This document shows, one piece after another, positions 6,620 through 10,953 of a stretch of 10,953 nt of DNA (the stretch's first letter is position 1; the number at the start of each line of letters is the position of its first letter). A model generated the notes under the pieces. It did no database searches. It saw only the letters and a program-made list of their open reading frames with translations, and was not told the origin of the DNA. The stretch is from Syntrophaceae bacterium UBA1163 (GTDB lineage Bacteria; Desulfobacterota; BSN033; UBA1163), in the NCBI GenBank assembly GCA_002311635.1, contig DBZJ01000135.1, forward strand, positions 1-10,953, read 5' to 3'. The translations under genes were made by a program, and so were the position numbers.

Positions 6620-6647
6620 TGGACAATTAAGTCATAACGAATATAAT
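6620..6647 (+). promoter_or_regulatory. Sigma70-type promoter of the ECF sigma operon
   Basis: TGGACA (6620-6625), a 16-base spacer, then a perfect TATAAT (6642-6647). Transcription would start near 6654 with a leader of about 44 bases. This looks like a housekeeping promoter; I see no AAC-type ECF -35 element that would show direct autoregulation. Confidence 0.6.
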
Positions 6648-6697
6648 CTTATTATTTGAATATTTTAGGTTAGTTATCGTCTAAAAGGTAAAAGATA

Positions 6698-7312
6698 GTG
6701 AAGCATGAAGAAACCGAAATGATCTCCAGATGCCAACAAGAAGATCAAGAGGCATTGAAAGAGATTTTCGACAAGTATCATAAGAGAGTCTACGGGATCG
6801 CATACGGCGTGGTGAGGCAAAGGGAAGAGGCCCTTGATATTGTTCAGGAAGTTTTTATCAAGCTGTTTCGTTCTATAAAAAATTTTAAGGGGAGGTCTCA
6901 GTTTTATACTTATCTGTATCGCATGGTGATGAATACGGCCATCGATCACGCAAGAAAGGCGGGTAAACAATTCGTTTCGAGCCTTGATGAGGAGGGGAGT
7001 TTCGAGCCCTCCGACAACGCCGAACGGGGGCCGGAAAGGATGCTACTCCAAAAGGAATTGGAAGGAAGGGTGAAGCTGGCGATGGACAAACTCCCTCCTG
7101 AGCAGAAAGCGGCCCTCATTTTCAGGGATGTAGAGGGTCTTTCTTACCAGGAGATGTCGGAAGCGATGGGATGTTCTATCGGGACGGTGATGTCCCGTCT
7201 GCATTACGGCAGGAGGAGAGTTCAAGAGTTGCTAAAGGATTACGTGGACCTTCACGGCCGAAGTCGTGAGACTTCCACGATTTCAAAACGCCGGTATCCG
7301 CCGAAGCCTTAG
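6698..7312 (+). CDS. ECF-type RNA polymerase sigma factor (sigma70 family)
   Basis: A 204-residue group 4 sigma factor that directs RNA polymerase to a stress or envelope regulon. Region 2 spans about residues 24-90 (core binding in ALDIVQEVFIKLFRSI, -10 recognition in FYTYLYRMVMNTAIDHARK). Region 4 spans about 128-180 with the helix-turn-helix LSYQEMSEAMGCSIGTVMSRLHYGRRRV. A charged linker of some 35 residues lies between, and regions 1 and 3 are absent, as usual. The start is GTG at 6698, preceded at 8 bases by AAAAGGT; a nearby ATG at 6705 is out of frame. An anti-sigma gene begins 31 bases downstream, so this factor is presumably held inactive at the membrane until a signal arrives. The signal and target promoters are unknown. 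Family call is secure; the ECF subgroup is not assigned. Confidence 0.95.
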   Translation: MKHEETEMISRCQQEDQEALKEIFDKYHKRVYGIAYGVVRQREEALDIVQEVFIKLFRSIKNFKGRSQFYTYLYRMVMNTAIDHARKAGKQFVSSLDEEGSFEPSDNAERGPERMLLQKELEGRVKLAMDKLPPEQKAALIFRDVEGLSYQEMSEAMGCSIGTVMSRLHYGRRRVQELLKDYVDLHGRSRETSTISKRRYPPKP

Positions 7313-7343
7313 TGAAGTCCGAGTAAGAGGAGGTGGGAGACAG

Positions 7344-7856
7344 ATGAAAAATTCTTGTTCCTCAGTATCGAGACTTTTGGGAAAATATTTTGACCAAGAG
7401 GTCAACGAAAAGGAGAAACTCCTTATAGAAGGCCATCTGCAGGGTTGCACTACCTGCCGGGAGGCGTTGAGGTCGATGGAGGAACTGAAGGCATTATTGA
7501 AAGGTCCTGTTGAAGAGGCCGTCCAGAAGGAGGACTTTCCTTGGGTTTGGCAGAAAATCGAGAAGGAAATTCGCTTGCAGAAAAGGCTAACGTGGTGGCA
7601 ATCCCTTCATTCTTGGCTCGATGTTTCCGGGCTTTTCCGAAGGAGGGTTTGGGTTCCTGCGGCGGCCACCCTTGTCGTCCTTCTGCTCATTACAGCCCAA
7701 TTTATTTTTAAAAGGACCCCTTCCTATGCGGGTGCATCTGTTGTAGAATACCTTGACAGTCCGACCTGTAATGTGCTGGTATACCAATCCGAAGAACCGA
7801 AGGTGACAGTGATATGGCTCTTCGAAGGAACGGAGCAGGGGGCGACACCTTCATGA
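7344..7856 (+). CDS. Zinc-finger membrane anti-sigma factor
   Basis: A 170-residue protein with an N-terminal zinc-binding anti-sigma domain (zf-HC2/ZAS type): C5 and H31-x3-C35-x2-C38, in HLQGCTTC. The predicted cytoplasmic part runs to about residue 100. One hydrophobic segment (about 103-122, PAAATLVVLLLITAQFIF) should cross the inner membrane, leaving a short exported tail of about 48 residues containing VVEYLDSPTCNV. It should bind and silence the adjacent sigma factor and release it on a signal, possibly by redox change at the zinc site or by proteolysis. The ATG at 7344 is set by AGAGGAGGTGGG just upstream; longer in-frame starts (7266) overlap the sigma gene and add no domain. Its stop codon overlaps the next start (ATGA, 7853-7856), indicating translational coupling. 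Confidence 0.9.
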   Translation: MKNSCSSVSRLLGKYFDQEVNEKEKLLIEGHLQGCTTCREALRSMEELKALLKGPVEEAVQKEDFPWVWQKIEKEIRLQKRLTWWQSLHSWLDVSGLFRRRVWVPAAATLVVLLLITAQFIFKRTPSYAGASVVEYLDSPTCNVLVYQSEEPKVTVIWLFEGTEQGATPS

Positions 7857-8296
7857 AAAGAATAGCCTTCCCTCCTGCCCTCGTTTTCATTCTCGTTCTC
7901 TTTTCCGCCTCCGCAGCCTTCGGCCAAGTCCAGACTCGCATTAGGGCAATCGAGGCATCGAATGTGGGACTTGGTATTGATCCTTCTTTGAGGGATGTTC
8001 ATAGAGAACTCGGGTCTCTCTTTAGCTTCACCTCTTACCGGCTTTTAAGGGATGAGACCTTGAACCTCCTTCCGAATCAAACCGTTTTAATTCAAGGCCA
8101 TCACCCGGGAAGATTTATGGAGGTCACTTTAGTAGGAATCCGTAGGAATGTTGCGACACTGAGAATAAGAGTCATTCGCGAGCGTGTGGTTATTCTCGAT
8201 ACTGCGGTCAGACTTTTCCCGGGAAGGACCGTTTTGATAGGCGGCCCGAGACGAGGCGAGGCCGTTGTCATTTTTGCCGTCTCGGCCCGCTTCTGA
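7853..8296 (+). CDS. Small exported protein of unknown function in the ECF operon
   Basis: A 147-residue protein with a clear Sec signal peptide: MKR, a hydrophobic core at about residues 4-18, and a likely cut after AFG (24/25). There is no lipobox cysteine, so it should be soluble in the periplasm or loosely attached outside. The mature part has RIRAIEASN, DPSLRDVHRELGSLFSFTSYRLL and then beta-rich stretches ending GRTVLIGGPRRGEAVVIFAVSARF; it has no cysteine or obvious catalytic motif. I cannot name its family. The start ATG overlaps the anti-sigma stop (ATGA), so the two proteins are made together, suggesting a role in sensing or signal control on the outer face of the membrane, or as an envelope effector. 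That role is inference from position. Confidence 0.8.
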   Translation: MKRIAFPPALVFILVLFSASAAFGQVQTRIRAIEASNVGLGIDPSLRDVHRELGSLFSFTSYRLLRDETLNLLPNQTVLIQGHHPGRFMEVTLVGIRRNVATLRIRVIRERVVILDTAVRLFPGRTVLIGGPRRGEAVVIFAVSARF

Positions 8297-8412
8297 TCTT
8301 TATCGAAGCAACACGACGTCTCTCCCTCCGCCGCAGGCAGCCGTTATCCACTTCCATTTTCAATTTCTCGCTTCCCAATACCTAAACGTAGGGGTTTCCG
8401 GTAAAAATGGTG

Positions 8413-8418
8413 TATAAT
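8413..8418 (+). promoter_or_regulatory. Candidate -10 element of the alcohol dehydrogenase gene
   Basis: A perfect TATAAT 27 bases before the ATG. No good -35 lies at 16-18 bases, so the promoter may need an activator. The gap after the exported-protein gene (8297-8445) shows no intrinsic terminator, so read-through from the sigma operon is possible. Confidence 0.4.
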
Positions 8419-8445
8419 ATCTAGCCAAAGACTGGAGGATTGAAA

Positions 8446-9450
8446 ATGAAGGCCATGGTTCTTAGAGAAATTTCGCCGATTGAAAAAGAACCTTTAAAAA
8501 TGGTGGATTTGCCGGATCCCGTTCCCGGTCCTAAGCAAATTTTAGTCAAGATTTCCGCGTGCGGAATCTGCCATACCGAACTGGACGAAATCGAAGGAAG
8601 GCTTCCGCCAAAACTCCCAATCGTCTTGGGACACCAGATTGTAGGAAGGGTGGAAAAATTAGGTTCAGAGGCAACGAAATTTAGTCTGGGAGACCGAGTG
8701 GGAATTGCCTGGATCAATTCAGCTTGTGGAAAGTGCCATTTTTGCCGAGCAGGCAACGAAAATTTGTGTTTAGACTTTCGGGGCACAGGATGTCATGTCC
8801 ATGGTGGTTATGCTCAATACACCGTCGTTTTGGAAGACTTCGCCTACCTAATCCCCAAAAGATTCTCTGACGCTGAGGCAACGCCCCTTTTATGTGCGGG
8901 GGCTATCGGGTATCGAGATTTGATCCTCTCCGGCATTAAAAAAGGCCAAACGCTCGGACTTTTTGGATTTGGAGCCTCGGCGCATATCGTCATCCAGGTG
9001 GCGACATATTGGGGTTGTGAAGTATTTGTCTTTACAAGAGGTGAGAAACATCGAAACCTGGCCGAAAAGCTGGGAGCCACCTGGACAGGAGGACCGGAGG
9101 ATGAACCTCCCAGGAAACTCCATTGTGCCATCGATTTTACTCCAGTCGGGGAGACAGTCCTTCACGCCTTGGGGGTTTTAGAAAAAGGCGGGAGGCTCAT
9201 GTTAGCCGTCATCCGAAAGAGGAATCCGATTCCACCTCTTGACTACAGCCAACTGCTCTGGGATGAGAAAGAAATAAAGAGTGTCGCAAATATTACTCGA
9301 AGGGATGCGCAGGAATTTCTACTTTTGGCTGCCAAAATCCCGGTCATTCCTGACATCCAGGAATTTAAGTTGGAAGAGGCGAACCAGGGTCTCATCCTTT
9401 TGAAACAGGGAAAAATCCAGGGAGCGGGTGTTCTAAGAATGCCCGGTTAA
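8446..9450 (+). CDS. Zinc-dependent alcohol dehydrogenase (MDR family)
   Basis: A 334-residue medium-chain dehydrogenase/reductase that should oxidise an alcohol or reduce an aldehyde with NAD(P)(H) in the cytoplasm. Catalytic zinc ligands: C42 in GICHTEL, H63 in LGHQ, and C150 in LLCAGAIGY. Structural zinc ligands: C94, C97, C100 and C108 (CGKCHFCRAGNENLC). The Rossmann segment is GLFGFGASAH (171-180), where the third glycine of GxGxxG is alanine. From memory this variant occurs in a CAD2-like branch of zinc alcohol dehydrogenases; the branch assignment is moderate. The ATG at 8446 is preferred over TTG at 8440, since TGGAGGA (8433-8439) lies 6 bases before the ATG but abuts the TTG. It stands alone on the plus strand, convergent with the next gene across 5 bases. 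Substrate is unknown. Confidence 0.92.
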   Translation: MKAMVLREISPIEKEPLKMVDLPDPVPGPKQILVKISACGICHTELDEIEGRLPPKLPIVLGHQIVGRVEKLGSEATKFSLGDRVGIAWINSACGKCHFCRAGNENLCLDFRGTGCHVHGGYAQYTVVLEDFAYLIPKRFSDAEATPLLCAGAIGYRDLILSGIKKGQTLGLFGFGASAHIVIQVATYWGCEVFVFTRGEKHRNLAEKLGATWTGGPEDEPPRKLHCAIDFTPVGETVLHALGVLEKGGRLMLAVIRKRNPIPPLDYSQLLWDEKEIKSVANITRRDAQEFLLLAAKIPVIPDIQEFKLEEANQGLILLKQGKIQGAGVLRMPG

Positions 9451-9455
9451 AGGGA

Positions 9456-9650
9456 TTAGCCTGACTTCAACCCCGGCTTCTCCTCTCCTTCCGGCGCTTT
9501 CTCTTTCCGCCATTCAATCAACGTATCAATCTCATCATTGCACGGAGAACCGTTTGCATCTTGGGGAGAGTTACAATTGTGATCGCAGCATCCACCTTTA
9601 AGAAGGCATTTGGAATTTTGGTCGAATATACATGACCCGGCAGGAGTCAT
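9456..9650 (-). CDS. Small cysteine-rich protein, unknown function
   Basis: A 64-residue predicted protein with six cysteines in its first 37 residues (7, 15, 21, 22, 26 and 37, around GGCCDHNC) and a charged, cysteine-free tail (IEWRKEKAPEGEEK). There is no signal peptide, so metal or Fe-S binding in the cytoplasm is more likely than disulfides. I do not recognise the family. The ATG at 9650 is preceded by AGGAAAAAGAG, a modest ribosome binding site. The ORF starts 25 bases after the stop of the HTH-type gene on the same strand, so the two probably form an operon. It is convergent with the alcohol dehydrogenase gene. The clustered cysteines and tight packing argue for a real gene, but shortness leaves doubt. 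Confidence 0.6.
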   Translation of the reverse strand: MTPAGSCIFDQNSKCLLKGGCCDHNCNSPQDANGSPCNDEIDTLIEWRKEKAPEGEEKPGLKSG

Positions 9651-9675
9651 AACTCTTTTTCCTATTCGACTTAAA

Positions 9676-10272
9676 TTAAGACTGCGTTTGACTCATGGGT
9701 GGCGGCACTGTATCGCGACCTTCTTGTTCCAGTACAACGGCTATGGGGAAATTCGCCGTCCTCTCGACCACGATACCTCGCTTCCTCTGATAGCTCAGCA
9801 GCGAGTAAAAGTTTTTATATCCAAATCTTCTGCCAACAGCACTCGGGGAGAGAGAACTGGACCTGTAATATTGAAGAGCCTTTGCCAACCTATCGCTTCG
9901 CATGGTTGCAAACTTCTTGGAAACAAAGCCTAATACTTTTAATTGATTTAGATGCCAGCTGCAGACCTGACGGTCAATGTTCAGCATGTGTGATAGCTGT
10001 CTTTTTGTTATCAAGGCATCGCTTTCGGGAACCTGTAAAATTCTGCTGCAGATCTCACATCGATGAATTTCATGATACCGCGCTAACAATCTCGGCCTAT
10101 TGATGACATACCCGAAATCCTTTGCTCTTAAGAGAATTTGGTGAATCCGCTGTTTGGAAATCCCGTGTTTCCTGGCTAACTGCGACATCGTGTCAAAACT
10201 GGAGTTAAGTCTATTTATTATTTTCTTATCTCTGTAGCTTAACTCTTTTGACCGTTTTCGTCCCCGACGCAT
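9676..10272 (-). CDS. Putative DNA-binding protein with several helix-turn-helix-like segments
   Basis: A 198-residue basic protein I cannot assign to a named family. The N-terminus is strongly basic (RRGRKRSK). Residues about 15-55 read as a helix-turn-helix like sigma-factor region 4.2 (LARKHGISKQRIHQILLRA). A second possible winged helix lies at about 86-120 (TKRQLSHMLNIDRQVCSWHLNQLKVLGFV) and a third helical pair at about 140-170 (SPSAVGRRFGYKNFYSLLSYQRKRG). A single CEIC (C72-C75) lies between the first two. It may be a transcription regulator or a protein of a mobile element; the adjacent remnants and IS200 end favour an accessory origin. The ATG at 10272 has AAGGATGAAG upstream. It precedes the cysteine-rich gene by 25 bases on the same strand. 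DNA binding is a good inference; the target is unknown. Confidence 0.65.
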   Translation of the reverse strand: MRRGRKRSKELSYRDKKIINRLNSSFDTMSQLARKHGISKQRIHQILLRAKDFGYVINRPRLLARYHEIHRCEICSRILQVPESDALITKRQLSHMLNIDRQVCSWHLNQLKVLGFVSKKFATMRSDRLAKALQYYRSSSLSPSAVGRRFGYKNFYSLLSYQRKRGIVVERTANFPIAVVLEQEGRDTVPPPMSQTQS

Positions 10273-10274
10273 AG

Positions 10275-10424
10275 ATCTTCATCCTTACTTCAAACCCGGG
10301 AGAGCCTCTGGTCCCCTACGGCTATGCCGGCCTGCACCCCGCAGTGCTGAAGGCCTTAGGGATGCGAGCGATAAGCCTCTCGCTCCGAAAGAATTTATTC
10401 GTGGGTAGGGTTTATGGCCCTTGA
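10275..10424 (+). pseudogene. Coding-like remnant without a start codon (possible dispersed repeat)
   Basis: One plus-strand frame is open for 49 codons and ends at TGA (10422-10424), reading ...VPYGYAGLHPAVLKALGMRA... then ...RKNLFVGRVYGP. The composition is protein-like, but there is no start codon near the front and no ribosome binding site; the only Met is internal. A minus-strand frame of 68 codons (10285-10491) covers the same DNA and looks like its shadow. The segment also holds an inverted repeat, GAGCGA / TCGCTC, near 10367-10386. It is best read as the end of a decayed gene or one copy of a dispersed element. The rest of this gene-poor stretch (10425-10584) shows an imperfect palindrome TTGACCTAAA / TTTAGTATGTCAA (10507-10535) and nothing else clear. 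Confidence 0.4.
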
Positions 10425-10584
10425 ACTCTTTGGAAAGCAAGTATAGTGCCAGTCTTCCTAAGAACCTATAACCCGTTAAAATATCTGACATTATGAGGAC
10501 TATTGCTTGACCTAAAGATCTATTTAGTATGTCAAAAATTGTCTGCCCTTATATAAACTTATCGAGGGAGGGAGAGGAGATTAG

Positions 10585-10689
10585 ATGAATGAGAATTCGT
10601 GGACAGTTCCACGAATCAAACTTCGCTGGTATGGGTTATCCCGTCATCTTGGCCCTGCCGTCAAGAGAGGGATCGGCACCCGATTGTAG
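10585..10689 (+). CDS. Possible very small ORF (34 codons) with strong ribosome binding site
   Basis: ATG at 10585 follows a purine-rich GGGAGGGAGAGGAG (10566-10579), and a TATAAA (10552-10557) with a weak ATGTCA (10529-10534) 17 bases upstream could form a promoter. The 34-residue product is basic (MNENSWTVPRIKLRWYG... to GTRL) and not recognised. A second frame starts 4 bases later (ATG 10589) and runs 60 codons to TAA/TAG-side stop within the IS200 hairpin at 10771, so it is unclear which is used, if either. A perfect 9-bp hairpin covers codons 4-11. This may be the 5' end of a gene truncated by the neighbouring IS. Confidence 0.3.
   Translation: MNENSWTVPRIKLRWYGLSRHLGPAVKRGIGTRL
10595..10616. 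repeat. Perfect 9-bp hairpin (REP-like palindrome)
   Basis: ATTCGTGGA (10595-10603) and TCCACGAAT (10608-10616) are exact reverse complements around a CAGT loop. In RNA this would form just downstream of the start codons at 10585 and 10589. It resembles, from memory, the short palindromes of the type ATTCGGGGACAGT that accompany Y1 (REP-associated) transposases, but that link is not proven here. Confidence 0.6.
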
Positions 10690-10739
10690 ATGGATCGTTC
10701 AACCCGGCTTATTACAAATCTGTCAGGTTTCAAACAAAA

Positions 10740-10810
10740 ATGCTCATCAAATGAACCACTCCCTGGGCTAAAGCCCAGGGTTTCAGGTCTGCTGACATGA
10801 TCTGGCACAA
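10740..10810 (-). mobile_element. Right end of an IS200/IS605-type element with subterminal hairpin
   Basis: CCCTGGGC (10761-10768) pairs perfectly with GCCCAGGG (10773-10780) around TAAA. It lies 30 bases past the tnpA stop, where IS200/IS605 elements carry the subterminal hairpin that TnpA recognises in single-stranded DNA. The element's tip should fall in about 10735-10760 but cannot be fixed without an empty site or other copies. These elements have no terminal inverted repeats and make no target duplication. Confidence 0.65.
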
Positions 10811-10953
10811 TTACCGACGTTGTTCTCTTATGTATCGCCGCACGACCTCTTCATCAACGTTGCCTACTGTCTCGGCAAAATACCCATCCGGCCAAAAACT
10901 ATCTCCCCACAAAAACTCTTCAAGCTCCGGATACTCTTTTCTTATCACCCGGC
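10811..10953 (-). CDS. tnpA: IS200/IS605-type transposase TnpA, C-terminal part (runs off the window)
   Basis: The last 47 codons of a Y1 (HUH) transposase, which cuts and rejoins single-stranded DNA through a tyrosine. The visible C-terminus carries the family's typical SFWPDGYFAETVG followed by EEVVRRYIREQRR and TAA at 10811-10813. The tyrosine in RRYI sits where the catalytic tyrosine of these enzymes lies, close to the C-terminus. The HUH metal site would be upstream, beyond position 10953. The visible part shows no frameshift, so the gene may be intact. No tnpB is seen on this side of it. Confidence 0.9.
   Translation of the reverse strand, partial: RVIRKEYPELEEFLWGDSFWPDGYFAETVGNVDEEVVRRYIREQRR

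Noticed and set aside
6508..6630. Plus-strand 40-codon ORF in the divergent spacer
   Set aside because: No ribosome binding site, no recognisable content, and its 3' end overlaps the sigma-gene promoter.
7266..7343. N-terminal extension of the anti-sigma gene
   Set aside because: It overlaps the end of the sigma gene, while a strong AGGAGG directly precedes the ATG at 7344.
10285..10491. Minus-strand ORF of 68 codons
   Set aside because: Composition looks like the shadow of the plus-strand coding-like frame at 10275-10424; no ribosome binding site or known family.
1..10953. CRISPR array, tRNA, rRNA or toxin-antitoxin module
   Set aside because: No regularly spaced direct repeats, no tRNA-like cloverleaf, no rRNA segment and no paired toxin/antitoxin-like genes were seen on reading both strands.

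Overview
The window looks like chromosomal DNA of an anaerobic, Gram-negative-type bacterium, most likely a Desulfobacterota (deltaproteobacterial) lineage. This is inferred from a two-cluster ferredoxin protein under an FNR/CRP-type box, an ECF sigma / zinc anti-sigma / exported-protein operon, and repeat-rich intergenic DNA. No rRNA, tRNA or other taxonomic marker is present, so the assignment is tentative.

Region 1 (1-2416): a cold-shock protein gene (-) is divergent from a ferredoxin-type Fe-S protein gene (+), which is followed by a metallo-beta-lactamase-fold hydrolase (+). The divergent spacer holds a TTGAC-N4-ATCAA box upstream of the ferredoxin -10, and an 8-bp inverted repeat over the cold-shock promoter. 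A long AT-rich inverted repeat closes the region between convergent genes.

Region 2 (2417-6381, all minus): a DEAD/DEAH helicase with a C-terminal four-cysteine module, a DEDD-type exonuclease with a TPR-like tail, and an FmdB-type zinc ribbon. The first two match the Bacillus subtilis MrfA/MrfB (YprA/YprB) pair that repairs mitomycin C damage. A GGGTTC-rich inverted repeat sits in the short gap between them. The zinc-ribbon gene has its own strong promoter.

Region 3 (6382-8445, plus): a good sigma70-type promoter drives an ECF sigma factor, its zinc-finger membrane anti-sigma factor, and a small exported protein of unknown function joined by an ATGA overlap.

Region 4 (8446-10272): a zinc-dependent alcohol dehydrogenase (+) is convergent with a two-gene minus-strand unit encoding an unrecognised protein with several helix-turn-helix-like segments and a 64-residue cysteine-rich protein.

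Region 5 (10273-10953): accessory DNA. It has a coding-like remnant without a start codon, a strong Shine-Dalgarno leading into a perfect 9-bp hairpin and two overlapping tiny reading frames, and the C-terminal end of an IS200/IS605-type transposase with its subterminal hairpin.

No CRISPR array, tRNA, rRNA or toxin-antitoxin pair was seen. The best candidates for something undescribed are the HTH/cysteine-rich pair (9456-10272), the exported protein of the ECF operon, and the hairpin with tiny ORFs beside the IS200 end.
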